Of a stretch of DNA of 64,000 bases, positions 16,660 to 28,090 are shown piece after piece. This DNA comes from Microbacterium telephonicum. Its GTDB lineage: Bacteria; Actinomycetota; Actinomycetes; Actinomycetales; Microbacteriaceae. Each line of letters begins with the position of its first letter. The stretch's first letter is position 1. A program made the translations under genes and the position numbers. The notes under the pieces were generated by a model. That model was not told the DNA's origin and did not search any database. It saw only the letters and a program-made list of their open reading frames with translations. Location of the stretch: positions 372,001 to 436,000 of the forward strand of contig NZ_RCDB01000001.1 in the NCBI RefSeq assembly GCF_003651225.1. Direction: 5' to 3'.

Positions 16660-17645
16660 CCGATCTCGTGACCGATCCGGGGCCGGTGGCCGACGCGTCG
16701 CCGGGCCGCGGGCGCGTCGAGGTCCGCCACGGCGACAACCTCGCCGCCGCGGCCGGCCTGGAATCGGGGGCGTTCACCCTCGTCTACCTCGATCCGCCGT
16801 TCAACACCGGCCGCGTGCAGTCCCGTGCCGTCGAGCGGGCGTTCACAACTCCGGAGATCGCGAACCGTGAGGCGTCCGGCCCGGGGGCACAGGCCCGGAA
16901 CTCCGGGGATGCTGCGTCCGAGGCGGGCGGCGCGCACGCGGATCTCCGGAGTTACGAACGCGCGCCGGTGAAGAACGGGTTCCGCGGCACGAGCTACGCG
17001 CGGCTGCGCGGCGATCTGCGGGTCTACGACGACCGGTTCGACGACTACTGGGACTTCCTCGAGCCGCGGCTGCGCGAAGCGTGGCGCCTGCTCGCCGACG
17101 ACGGCACGCTGTACCTGCACCTCGACTACCGCGAGGCCCACTACGCCAAGGTGCTGCTGGACGCGCTCGTCGGACGCGACAAGTTCCTCAACGAGCTGAT
17201 CTGGGCCTACGACTACGGCGCCAAGAGTCGGCGTCGCTGGCCCACCAAGCACGACACGATCCTCGTCTACGTCAAGGATCCGACGCGCTACTGGTTCGAC
17301 TCCGACGCCGTCGACCGGGAGCCCTACATGGCCCCGGGACTCGTCACCCCCGAGAAGGCGGCGCGCGGCAAGCTCCCCACCGACGTCTGGTGGCACACCA
17401 TCGTGCCCACGAGCGGACGCGAGAAAACCGGCTACCCGACGCAGAAGCCCGAGGGGATCCTCCGACGCATCGTGCAAGCCTCCAGCCGCCCGGGCGACCG
17501 CGTGCTCGACCTGTTCGCCGGCAGCGGCACGACCGGTGCCGTCGCCGCCGCGCTCGGTCGCGACGCGGTGCTCGTCGACGCGAGCGACGAGGCCGTCGGC
17601 GTCATGAGGCGCCGCATCCCGGATGCCGTCGTGACGCGCGTCTGA
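16656..17645 (+). CDS. Site-specific DNA methyltransferase (beta-class, N6-adenine type) with an in-frame repeat insertion
   Basis: 329-residue AdoMet-dependent methyltransferase. Motif IV, DPPFN (46-50), comes before motif I, FAGSGTTG (about 287-294), which is the beta-class order. YPTQKPEGILRRIV is the conserved block before motif I. Residues about 62-102 are encoded by a family A repeat (16841-16959) and break the stretch between motif IV and the GFRGTSYARLRGDLRVYDD block. The reading frame is kept. No restriction endonuclease gene is adjacent, so it is an orphan. The GTG start overlaps the lplA stop; a GTG at 16668 is possible. Whether the enzyme stays active with the insert is unknown. 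Confidence 0.82.
   Translation: MTDLVTDPGPVADASPGRGRVEVRHGDNLAAAAGLESGAFTLVYLDPPFNTGRVQSRAVERAFTTPEIANREASGPGAQARNSGDAASEAGGAHADLRSYERAPVKNGFRGTSYARLRGDLRVYDDRFDDYWDFLEPRLREAWRLLADDGTLYLHLDYREAHYAKVLLDALVGRDKFLNELIWAYDYGAKSRRRWPTKHDTILVYVKDPTRYWFDSDAVDREPYMAPGLVTPEKAARGKLPTDVWWHTIVPTSGREKTGYPTQKPEGILRRIVQASSRPGDRVLDLFAGSGTTGAVAAALGRDAVLVDASDEAVGVMRRRIPDAVVTRV
16841..16959. repeat. Family A palindromic repeat inside the methyltransferase gene
   Basis: Left end GTTCACAACTCCGGAGATC and right end GATCTCCGGAGTTACGAAC are inverted copies matching in 17 of 19 positions. With two flanking bases on each side (16839-16961) it is 123 bp, or 41 codons. Compare 33277-33374, 46303-46400 and 53465-53562. 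Confidence 0.8.
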
Positions 17646-17664
17646 CCCGGGTCGCGGGCGGGCG

Positions 17665-17723
17665 GTCACCAGGCACCTCTGGCGACCATCGGGGCCGCCG
17701 GCCCGCCGTATGTGACTGCTGAC
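17665..17723. repeat. Family B repeat, single copy
   Basis: GTCACCAGGCACCTCTGGCG ... GTATGTGACTGCTGAC resembles the three copies at 39288-39515. Its ends form an imperfect inverted repeat (GTCASCAGKCAC). It sits between the converging methyltransferase and tetR genes. Confidence 0.6.
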
Positions 17724-17738
17724 ACGTCGTACGGGTGC

Positions 17739-18368
17739 TCAGGACGATGCGGCTCCGGAACCCGCGGCGTGGGTCCCGCCGCCGGACCCGTCGCCCGCGG
17801 CCGCGCGCAGCAGGGCGAACAGGGTCTCGAGGGTTCCCGCCATGTCGATCGACGGGTCGAGCAGCCACTGCAGTTGCAGGCCGTCGGTGGCCGCCTGCAC
17901 GATCCGCGCGATCGCCTCCGGGTCGCCGGCCGGCGCGTCCCCGCGCGCGCTCAGCGCCGCGATGGAGGCCGACATCTCGGCGCGGAGGCCGGCCGACCGC
18001 TCCAGGAAGTAGTCGTGGGCCGGATGCCGCGGGTCGGCGGCGTCGACGGCGAGGCGGGAGAACAGCTCGACGAGCCCCGGCACCTCGGCGTTGTGGCGCA
18101 CGACGCGGAGGAATCCGCCGACGAGGTCGTCGGCATCCGGTCTCGACGCGATCTGGTCGAGCTCGTCGCGTTTGCGGAGGATTTCGGTGAACAGCTCCTC
18201 CTTCGAGTCGAAGTAGTGGAGCAGCCCCGCCTGGCTGAGGCCCACGGCATCCGCGATCACCTTCACCGACGCCCCGCGCACGCCCTGGCGCGCGACGACC
18301 TCGAGCGCGCGCGTGAGGATCTCCTCGCGTTTGGCGATGCCCTTCGCGTACGACCCTCGGTGCGCCAT
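17739..18368 (-). CDS. TetR family transcriptional regulator
   Basis: 209-residue regulator. Residues about 12-58 hold the TetR HTH (KREEILTRALEVVARQG, then VIADAVGLSQAGLLHYFDSK). The remainder is the helical ligand domain, ending in a low-complexity Gly/Ser/Ala tail. The ATG at 18368 is the first credible start, and TTTACT six bases upstream could be its -10 box. It is divergent from the GH3 glycosidase gene across 88 bases and is the likely regulator of it. Confidence 0.85.
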   Translation of the reverse strand: MAHRGSYAKGIAKREEILTRALEVVARQGVRGASVKVIADAVGLSQAGLLHYFDSKEELFTEILRKRDELDQIASRPDADDLVGGFLRVVRHNAEVPGLVELFSRLAVDAADPRHPAHDYFLERSAGLRAEMSASIAALSARGDAPAGDPEAIARIVQAATDGLQLQWLLDPSIDMAGTLETLFALLRAAAGDGSGGGTHAAGSGAASS

Positions 18369-18392
18369 CACGCCAGTAAACCGGAGATTCTC

Positions 18393-18421
18393 TTGAGATC
18401 GAAAACCGAGCGACATAAGGT
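18393..18421 (+). promoter_or_regulatory. Promoter of the GH3 glycosidase gene
   Basis: TTGAGA (18393-18398) and TAAGGT (18416-18421) are separated by 17 bases. They lie 35 bases upstream of the ATG at 18457, inside the divergent region shared with tetR. Confidence 0.55.
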
Positions 18422-18456
18422 TTATGACGACGGCGCCGTCATGCGAAAGGACGACC

Positions 18457-20733
18457 ATGGCCCACATCTCCGCATCCGACCTCACCCTCGAGGAGAGGGC
18501 GTCGCTCACGAGCGGCGCGAGCTTCTGGTACACCAAGCCCGTCGACCGGGTCGGCCTGCCCGCGATCATGGTCACCGACGGCCCGCACGGTCTGCGCAAG
18601 CAGCGCGAAGGCGGCGACCACCTCGGCATGGGCGACTCGGTGCCGGCGACGTGCTTCCCGCCCGCGGTCGGCCTCGGCGCGTCGTGGGACGTCGACCTCG
18701 TCGAGCGCGTCGGCGTCGCTCTCGGCGTCGAGACAGCCATCGAGAACGTCGCGGTGCTGCTCGGCCCCGGCATCAACATCAAGCGCTCGCCGCTGTGCGG
18801 CCGCAACTTCGAGTACCTCTCCGAAGACCCGATCGTCTCGGGCGTGCTGGGCGCGGCTCTCGTGCGCGGCATCCAGTCGCAGGGCGTCGGCGCCTCGCTC
18901 AAGCACTTCGCCGCCAACAACCAGGAGCACGACCGGATGCGGGCGAGCTCCGACGTCGACCCGCGGCCGCTGCGCGAGATCTACCTGCGCGGCTTCGAGC
19001 GCGTCGTCACCGACGCCCAGCCGTGGACGGTGATGTGCGCGTACAACAAGATCAACGGCGTGTACGCGTCGGAGGACCCGTGGCTGCTGACGACCGTGCT
19101 GCGCGAAGAGTGGGGCTTCGAGGGCCTCGTCGTCTCGGACTGGGGCGCCGTCAACGACCGTGTCGTGGGCCTGCCCGCCGGGCTCGACCTCGAGATGCCG
19201 TCGTCGGGCGGGGTGACCGACCGTCAGCTGGTGGATGCCGTGACCGCCGGCACGCTCGACGAGGCGTCGCTGGACCTCGCGGCGCAGCGCGTCATCGACC
19301 TCGTCGAGAAGGCGCAGGCCGGCGCCGGGCGTGTCAGCGGACCGCTCGACGTCGACGCGCACCACGCGCTCGCGCGCGAGGCCGCGGGGCGGGCGATGGT
19401 GCTGCTGCGCAATGAGTCGATCGGAGGTGAGGGCTGCCTGCTGCCGCTGCGCCGCGACGCGAAGCTCACCGTCGTCGGGGCGTTCGCCGAGAAGCCGCGC
19501 TACCAGGGCGCCGGCTCGTCGATGATCAACCCCACGCGCCTCGACGACGCGCTCACCGCCATCCGCGGCGCGGCGGGCGGCGAGGTGGCGTACGCGCCCG
19601 GGTTCTCGGTCGCGCCCGACGTGCCCGACGCCGAGCAGGCGGCGCTGCGCGCCGAGGCCGTCGCCGCGGCGGCCGGCGCCGATGTGGTGGTCGCCTTCCT
19701 CGGCTTGCCGGCACGCATCGAGTCGGAAGGCTACGACCGCACCGACATCGACCTGCCCGCCGAGCAGCTCGCCCTGCTGGACTCGCTGCTCGAGGTCACA
19801 CCGAAGGTCGTCGTCGTGCTCTCGGGCGGCGGCGTCGTCGCGCTGCCGTTCCGCGACCGCGTGCCGGCGATCCTCGAGGGCTGGCTGCTCGGGCAGGCGG
19901 GTGGGTCGGCGACGGCCGATGTGCTCTTCGGCGACGTGAACCCGTCGGGCAAGCTCACCGAGACGATCCCGGTGCGCCTGTCGGACACGCCCGCCTACCT
20001 CGACTTCCCGGGCGAGTTCGGGCACGTCCGCTACGGCGAAGGCCTGTTCGTCGGATACCGCTGGTACGACGCGCGCGACCTCGAGGTGGCCTACCCCTTC
20101 GGGCACGGACTGTCGTACACGACGTTCGCCTACGGCGCGGTCGCGGTGTCCGGGGGCGCCGACGGCGATGTGGTCGTGACGGTGCCGGTCACCAACACGG
20201 GCGCCGTCGCCGGCCGCGAGGTCGTGCAGGTCTACACGTCGCTGGCGGGCTCCGCGGTGCAGCGTCCCGCGCGGGAGCTCAAGGCGTTCGCGTCGGTCGC
20301 GCTCGAGCCGGGGGAGACCCGGGAGGTGTCGCTCACGGTGCGTCGCGCCGACCTCGCCTACTGGGACGTCCGCGTCGACCGCTGGGTCGTCGAGGGCGGC
20401 GACTACACCGTCGAGGTGGCGGCATCCAGTCGCGACGTCCGCGGCATCGCGACGGCGACCGTCGCCGCCGACGAGGTGTCGGTGCCGCTCACGCGCGAGT
20501 CGACGCTCGGCGAGGTGCTCGCCCACCCGGTCGCCGGTCCCGTGCTGAAGGAGTCCATCGCGCAGATGATGGCGGGCATGGACGGCGTCGCCGACATCCT
20601 GCCGGAGGGCGTCGATCCGCTGGCGATGATGACCTCGTTCCCGTTCGGCCGCATCTCGATGATCGCCGGCGACGCCGCGACCCCCGAGATGATCGACGGC
20701 CTGCTCGCCCTCGCCAACGCTCCGCGCCCCTGA
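18457..20733 (+). CDS. Beta-glucosidase, glycoside hydrolase family 3
   Basis: 758-residue exo-glycosidase. The N-terminal barrel carries DGPHGLR (41-47), KHFAANNQE (149-157) and the nucleophile Asp228 in VVSDWGA. The second domain (about 300-520) and a fibronectin III-like domain (about 555-665) follow. The last 80 residues (from TRESTLGEVLAHP) form an extra helical segment seen in a GH3 subgroup. No signal peptide, so it acts on imported beta-glucosides or oligosaccharides. AAGGA precedes the ATG at 18457. Divergent TetR regulation is inferred. Beta-glucosidase is likeliest, with beta-xylosidase possible. Confidence 0.9.
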   Translation: MAHISASDLTLEERASLTSGASFWYTKPVDRVGLPAIMVTDGPHGLRKQREGGDHLGMGDSVPATCFPPAVGLGASWDVDLVERVGVALGVETAIENVAVLLGPGINIKRSPLCGRNFEYLSEDPIVSGVLGAALVRGIQSQGVGASLKHFAANNQEHDRMRASSDVDPRPLREIYLRGFERVVTDAQPWTVMCAYNKINGVYASEDPWLLTTVLREEWGFEGLVVSDWGAVNDRVVGLPAGLDLEMPSSGGVTDRQLVDAVTAGTLDEASLDLAAQRVIDLVEKAQAGAGRVSGPLDVDAHHALAREAAGRAMVLLRNESIGGEGCLLPLRRDAKLTVVGAFAEKPRYQGAGSSMINPTRLDDALTAIRGAAGGEVAYAPGFSVAPDVPDAEQAALRAEAVAAAAGADVVVAFLGLPARIESEGYDRTDIDLPAEQLALLDSLLEVTPKVVVVLSGGGVVALPFRDRVPAILEGWLLGQAGGSATADVLFGDVNPSGKLTETIPVRLSDTPAYLDFPGEFGHVRYGEGLFVGYRWYDARDLEVAYPFGHGLSYTTFAYGAVAVSGGADGDVVVTVPVTNTGAVAGREVVQVYTSLAGSAVQRPARELKAFASVALEPGETREVSLTVRRADLAYWDVRVDRWVVEGGDYTVEVAASSRDVRGIATATVAADEVSVPLTRESTLGEVLAHPVAGPVLKESIAQMMAGMDGVADILPEGVDPLAMMTSFPFGRISMIAGDAATPEMIDGLLALANAPRP

Positions 20734-20835
20734 CCCGGGCCGGGGCGCTCGTCGGGTCGCGGAGTGCCAGGCGGCGGCGGCGCGGGGGCGGTCGTCGGTC
20801 GTCGTCGCGGGTCGTCGTCGCGCGTCGCTGCATCC

Positions 20836-20904
20836 GCGAGACCTCGACTGCCGGACGAGACCTCGGGTTGCCCCCGCTGTCTCGTCCGGCAGATGAGGTC
20901 TCGC
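20836..20904. repeat. 69-bp nested palindrome
   Basis: Outer arms GCGAGACCTC / GAGGTCTCGC (20836-20845, 20895-20904) and inner arms TGCCGGACGAGAC / GTCTCGTCCGGCA (20849-20861, 20879-20891) are all perfect. They form one long hairpin with a 17-base loop and a 3-base bulge on each side. Between converging genes, so a bidirectional terminator is possible. Confidence 0.7.
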
Positions 20905-20928
20905 GATGGCGGTCTCGCTGGTGGTCCC

Positions 20929-23838
<2,910 letters not shown>

Positions 23839-23842
<4 letters not shown>

Positions 23843-25005
23843 AGGGTGACTCCTTCGATGGCGGCGCGCAGCTTCTCCGCTGCGTTCTCGGGCGGGACGT
23901 CGCCGATCCAAGCGCCCATGGCGGCCTCGGATCCGGCGAGGAACTTGAGCTTGTCGGCGGCGCGGCGCGGGCTCGTCAGCTGCAGGTGCAGGCGGGCGGT
24001 GTCGCGGGCGACGTGCACCGGGGCCTGATGCCACGCGGCGATATACGGCGTCTCACTGTCGTAGAGCGCGTCGACACCGCGCAGCAGCCGCAGGTAGAGG
24101 GGAGCGAGTTCGTCGCGTTCGGCATCCGTGAGGCCGGCGAAGTCGGGCACGTGGCGGTGCGGCATCATGTGGATCTCGATCGGCCAGCGCGCCGCGAACG
24201 GCACGAAGGCCGTCCAGTGCTCGCCGCGCAGCAGCACGCGGGGTCCGGCCTGTTCGAACTCGAGGATGCGCTGGAACAGGTCGGGCGCGGTGCGGTCGAT
24301 CGCGTCGAGCAGGCGCTGGGTGCGCGGCGTGATGTACGGGTACGAGTAGATCTGCCCGTGCGGGTGGTGCAGGGTGACGCCGATGGCCTCGCCGCGGTTC
24401 TCGAACGGGAACACCTGCTGCACGCCGGGCAGGGCCGACAGGGCGGCGGTGCGGTCTGCCCACGCCTCGATCACGGTGCGGGCGCGGGTGACGCTCTGGG
24501 TACCGAACGAGCCGGCGCGCTCCGGCGAGAAGCACACGACCTCGCAGCGGCCCACGCTCGTGCGGGTGCGGCCGAGGCCGAGGGCGGCGAGGTCGTCGAG
24601 TCCGTGCGGGGCGTCGGCGCCTTCGGGGGCGTCACCTGTCGCGGCGGCGAGGGCGGGCCCGAACGAGGGCGACTTGTTCTCGAAGACGGCGACGTCGTAG
24701 ACCGACGGGATCTCGGACGGGTTCGTGGGGCTCTGCGGGGCGAGCGGGTCGAGCTCGGGCGGCGGCAGGAACGCGCGGTTCTGGCGCGCCGCCGCGACCG
24801 AGACCCAGTCCCCGGTCAGCACGTCCTGGCGCATCGAGGCCGTCGCGGGCCGCGGGCCGAGGTCGCGCGTGTCGACGCTGCGCTCGGCGGAGAGCGTCGT
24901 GTCGGGGTCGTCGAAGTAGATCAGTTCGCGGCCGTCGGCCAGGCGCGTGGCGCGCTTGACGACACCGGCGCCGAGGGGTTCGGGTCGCAACTCCTGCATG
25001 TTCAC
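23839..25005 (-). CDS. galT: Galactose-1-phosphate uridylyltransferase
   Basis: 388-residue HIT-superfamily enzyme that exchanges UDP between UDP-glucose and galactose 1-phosphate. HHPHGQIYSYP holds the catalytic His-Pro-His. A metal-site-like segment PIEIHMMPHRHVPDF follows, and the FENRGEAIGVT block is typical. The GTG at 25005 is chosen as start because TACCAT lies exactly six bases upstream; an in-frame ATG lies six bases further in. Operator 1 overlaps the start and operator 2 lies over the -35 region. It is divergent from the LacI-type galR. Confidence 0.93.
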
Positions 25006-25042
25006 GTCAACATGGTACGTGCGGGTCGTGTTATCGTCAACA
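24999..25042. promoter_or_regulatory. Two GalR operators
   Basis: TGTTCACGTCAACA (24999-25012) and TGTTATCGTCAACA (25029-25042) are one- and two-mismatch forms of the perfect palindrome TGTTGACGTCAACA found before galE. With the start of transcription at 25005 they cover +7 to -7 and -24 to -37 of galT. Their starts are 30 bp apart, about three helix turns. Confidence 0.78.
25006..25017 (-). promoter_or_regulatory. Leaderless -10 box of galT (TACCAT)
   Basis: On the minus strand TACCAT (25017-25012) is followed by six bases and the GTG at 25005. The box abuts operator 1, consistent with repression by GalR. Confidence 0.6.
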
Positions 25043-25105
25043 TCACGCGGATCACCGGAGTTGTGACCGGCGGATGCGGAACATCGGACGCGGGAGAGGG
25101 GCGCC

Positions 25106-26074
25106 ATGCAGCGACGGGTGTCGATGGCGGATGTCGCCGCCGCGGCGGGTGTGTCGGGGCAGACCGTGTCGCGCGTCGTCAACGACAGCCCCCGCGTCGA
25201 CCCGGCCACGCGCGGCAGAGTCGAACGTGCGATGGCCGACCTCGGCTACCGTCCCCACCGCGCCGCGCGGGCACTGCGCACCGGGCGCACCGAGACGATC
25301 GGCCTCATCGTGTCGACGCTCGCGAGCGTCGGCAACTCGCGCATGCTGCAGGCGATCGCCGACGCAGCCTCCGACCGCGGCTACGCCCTCACCGTCGTCA
25401 CGGCCGCCGGCGCGGATGCCGTCGCCCAGGGCTTCGCGCGCCTGCACGACCAGGGGGTCGACGGCGCGATCGTGCTGAACGAGGCGACGGCCGCTGCCCG
25501 CGGCGTCGACGTACCGGAGGGGCTCGCGCTCGTCGTCGTCGACTCAGCGCCCGACGATCGCTACGTCGTCGTGCAGACCGACCACGCCGCCGGCGCCGCA
25601 ACGGCGACGGCGCACCTGCTCGCCCTCGGCCGAGGACCGGTCTGGCACCTCGCGGGCCCGGCCGGCTCGTACGCCGCCGACGAGCGCGAGCGCGGCTGGC
25701 GGGCGGCGCTGGCGGATGCCGGAACCTCCGTCCCCGAGTCGCTCCGCGGTGACTGGACCGCCGCATCCGGCCACACGGCGGGCCTCGACCTGCCCGCCGA
25801 GGCGCGCGCGGTGTTCGCCGCGAACGACCAGATGGCGCTCGGTCTGCTGCGCGCTCTCGCCGAGACGGGGCGCGCCGTGCCCGACGACGTCGCGGTCGTC
25901 GGCTTCGACGACGTGACCGACGCGGCCGACTATCGCCCGCCGTTGACGACGGTGCGCCAGGACTTCGACGCGCTCGGGGCCGCCGCCGTCGCGGCACTGG
26001 CCGACGCGATCGCCGGCGCGCCGTCGGCCGGGGTGGTGCTCACACCCGAACTCGTCGCGCGGGCGTCGGCCTGA
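25106..26074 (+). CDS. galR: LacI family regulator of galactose genes
   Basis: 322-residue repressor-type protein. The HTH is at residues 7-27 (MADVAAAAGVSGQTVSRVVND), with the LacI hinge RAARALRTGRT (53-63). A periplasmic-binding-protein-like sugar domain follows, ending with VAVVGFDDVTDAADYRPPLTTVRQD. GGAGAGG precedes the ATG. Operators of matching sequence lie in its divergent region with galT and upstream of galE, so it most likely represses galTK, galE and itself until galactose (or galactobiose) binds. Confidence 0.88.
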   Translation: MQRRVSMADVAAAAGVSGQTVSRVVNDSPRVDPATRGRVERAMADLGYRPHRAARALRTGRTETIGLIVSTLASVGNSRMLQAIADAASDRGYALTVVTAAGADAVAQGFARLHDQGVDGAIVLNEATAAARGVDVPEGLALVVVDSAPDDRYVVVQTDHAAGAATATAHLLALGRGPVWHLAGPAGSYAADERERGWRAALADAGTSVPESLRGDWTAASGHTAGLDLPAEARAVFAANDQMALGLLRALAETGRAVPDDVAVVGFDDVTDAADYRPPLTTVRQDFDALGAAAVAALADAIAGAPSAGVVLTPELVARASA

Positions 26075-26168
26075 CGCGCGGCGTCGGCCGCGTCCACTGC
26101 CCCGCGCTCCACGCTCATCGCCGCCGTGTCGTGGGGAGGGTCGCGACGAGGGTGAGCCGCGCCGACGG

Positions 26169-27146
26169 TCAGTGCGCCGTGCGGCGGGCTTCCCAGCCGG
26201 AGCGCACCATCTCGTCGACGGTGTACCGGTTGCGCCAGTCGAGGTCGCGCGCGGCGAGCTCGCCGGTGGCGACGATGCGGTCGGGGTCGCCCGGGCGGCG
26301 CGGCCCGATCTTCGGTGTGAAATCGATGCCCGTCACGCGCGCCATGGCGTCCATGATCTGCTTGACCGACAGGCCGTTCTGCGACCCGAGGTTGTAGGCG
26401 GGCTCGATCGGCTCGCCGCCGGCGAGGCGCTGCGCGGCGACGACGTGGGCTGCCGCGATGTCGGCGACGTGCACGTAGTCGCGCACGTTGGTGCCGTCTT
26501 CGGTGTCGTAGTCGTCGCCGTTGGTCTGGGGGGTCTCGCCGGCGAGCAGCCGTTCGAAGACGATGGGGAACAGATTGTGGGGGCTCGTGTCGTACACCGA
26601 CGGGTCGCCCGAGCCGACGACGTTGAAGTAGCGCAGCGAGGTGTGCCGCAGCGGGCTGTCGGATGCCGCGGTCGCGACGCCCTGGTCACGCAGCAGCCAT
26701 TCGCCGATGAGCTTGGACTCGCCGTAGGGCGAGGTGGGCCGCTTGGGGAGGTCCTCGACGACGAGCGGCACGTCGGGGGTGCCGAACACGGCCGCGCTGG
26801 AGGAGAACACGATGTTGTGCACACCGGCATCCGCCATCGCCGCGAGCACGATTCGGGTGCCGTCGACGTTCTGCTCGTAGGTGTGCAGGGGGCGCTGCAC
26901 CGAGACGCCGGCGTACTTGAATCCGGCGACGTGGATGACGCCTTCGACGCCGTGCTCGCGCATCGTGCTGACGAGCAGGTCTTTGTCGAGGATCGTGCCC
27001 TGCACGAACGGCACGCCCTCCGGAACGAAGCCGGCGTGACCGCTGGAGAGGTCGTCGACGACGACGGGGTCGATGCCCGCCGCGGCGAGGGCCCGCACGA
27101 CGTGCGCTCCGATGTATCCCGCTCCGCCCGTGACCAGCCAGCTCAT
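26169..27146 (-). CDS. galE: UDP-glucose 4-epimerase
   Basis: 325-residue extended SDR that interconverts UDP-galactose and UDP-glucose with bound NAD. TGGAGYIGAHV (7-17) binds NAD; SSSAAVFG and the YGESK block (Tyr and Lys) form the active site; SLRYFNVVGS is typical of GalE. The ATG at 27146 is preferred to an upstream in-frame ATG, since GGGAGACGGA precedes it. A perfect 14-bp palindrome (27167-27180) 21 bases upstream links it to GalR. Confidence 0.93.
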   Translation of the reverse strand: MSWLVTGGAGYIGAHVVRALAAAGIDPVVVDDLSSGHAGFVPEGVPFVQGTILDKDLLVSTMREHGVEGVIHVAGFKYAGVSVQRPLHTYEQNVDGTRIVLAAMADAGVHNIVFSSSAAVFGTPDVPLVVEDLPKRPTSPYGESKLIGEWLLRDQGVATAASDSPLRHTSLRYFNVVGSGDPSVYDTSPHNLFPIVFERLLAGETPQTNGDDYDTEDGTNVRDYVHVADIAAAHVVAAQRLAGGEPIEPAYNLGSQNGLSVKQIMDAMARVTGIDFTPKIGPRRPGDPDRIVATGELAARDLDWRNRYTVDEMVRSGWEARRTAH

Positions 27147-27166
27147 TCCGTCTCCCGTCGTCGGCA

Positions 27167-27180
27167 TGTTGACGTCAACA
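27167..27180. promoter_or_regulatory. GalR operator upstream of galE
   Basis: TGTTGACGTCAACA is a perfect 14-bp palindrome, 21 bases before the galE start. It is the best copy of the sites in front of galT. Confidence 0.78.
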
Positions 27181-27256
27181 CGCTGTCGTCCTCGATGCTA
27201 CCAGTCTCGCCCACGACGTCGGAGGCCCGTGCGGGGCCGGTCGGATGCGGCCGGCC

Positions 27257-27901
27257 TCAGCGCGCGGCGTTCCATCGCAGGCGGGGCGCACCGGTCGTCA
27301 GCTCGTGCACGACGGCGGACGGGTCGGCCACGGGGAACATCGTCACGAACCGACGCTGCGGATTCTGCTGCGCGGTGCCCTCGAGCGCGTAGCCCAGGGG
27401 TGCCGGGCCGGGGGAGGGTGCCGTGCCGAGGGCCGTCACGCCGGTGACACCGTCGATGCGCTCGCGGATGAGCGGCGCGCGGTCGAAGAGGATCTCGAGC
27501 GCCGCCGACACGCGCTCGAGCGGTGTGCGCTCGGACGCCCACGGGACGAAGGAGTCGTCCGGGAGTCCGCACGCGCGGGCGAGGTCGCCGTCGAGCCAGC
27601 GCTCGCGCTTGAGGCCGTAGGGGGTGGGCGTCGTCGACAGCAGATAGCCGTAGACGTGCAGCAGGCCGGCGTTGCCGATCGGCCACCGCGCGGCGATCCC
27701 GGCCCGTGCGTGCAGCGCCGCGAACACTGCGGGCGGCAGCACCGGTGCGCCGGTGTTCTCGTCGACGACGCTCGAACGCGCCCAATGGCCGAAGCGCCCG
27801 GCGGCGGCATCCGCATCGATCGCCGGTCCCAGCCAGGGAGTCGATGCCAGGGTGGCGGCGGCGCCGTCCCGCTGCAGGGCGGCGTCCACCTGTTCGATCA
27901 C
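27257..27901 (-). CDS. Hypothetical protein
   Basis: 214-residue soluble protein that I do not assign to a function. It contains no membrane segment and no cofactor motif. Notable stretches are PWLGPAIDADAAAGRFGHWAR (about 22-42), IGNAGLLHVYGYLLSTTPTPYG in the middle, and MFPVADPSAVVHEL near the end. The GTG start has TACGCT six bases upstream, so it has its own promoter. It lies upstream of galE on the same strand, but the galE operator between them suggests separate control. Homologues appear to be common in Microbacterium from memory, which supports it being a real gene. Confidence 0.65.
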   Translation of the reverse strand: MIEQVDAALQRDGAAATLASTPWLGPAIDADAAAGRFGHWARSSVVDENTGAPVLPPAVFAALHARAGIAARWPIGNAGLLHVYGYLLSTTPTPYGLKRERWLDGDLARACGLPDDSFVPWASERTPLERVSAALEILFDRAPLIRERIDGVTGVTALGTAPSPGPAPLGYALEGTAQQNPQRRFVTMFPVADPSAVVHELTTGAPRLRWNAAR

Positions 27902-27913
27902 CGCGACAGCGTA
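27902..27913 (-). promoter_or_regulatory. Leaderless -10 box (TACGCT)
   Basis: TACGCT (27913-27908, minus strand) ends six bases before the GTG at 27901; no ribosome site is seen. Confidence 0.55.
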
Positions 27914-27986
27914 CCCGGCGGGCCTGACGGCCGACGGCGGCGATGGCCGGCGGAATTCACGCGCCGTTCACACAAGGTGGCCTTTC

Positions 27987-28014
27987 CGTCCACAATCGGA
28001 TGCCACTGTGGACG
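27987..28014. promoter_or_regulatory. Palindrome upstream of the HAD-phn operon
   Basis: CGTCCACA and TGTGGACG are perfect inverted 8-mers 12 bases apart. They lie 77 bases before the first gene of the HAD/phn/RpiR operon and are a candidate site for the RpiR-type regulator. Confidence 0.45.
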
Positions 28015-28090
28015 CAACGTCCGGCCGGCGAGAGACCGTCGAACAGGCGACGAGCCGCCGGACACCCCAGCCCCCTCGAAAGCAGGCGCA

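Noticed and set aside
16841..16959. Frameshift or assembly error in the methyltransferase gene
   Set aside because: The frame is open through the segment, both flanks read as conserved methyltransferase, and the segment matches repeats elsewhere in the window.
18439..20526. 695-codon open frame antisense to the GH3 gene
   Set aside because: Arises from GC-rich third positions; no recognisable domain, while the plus strand encodes a complete glycosidase.
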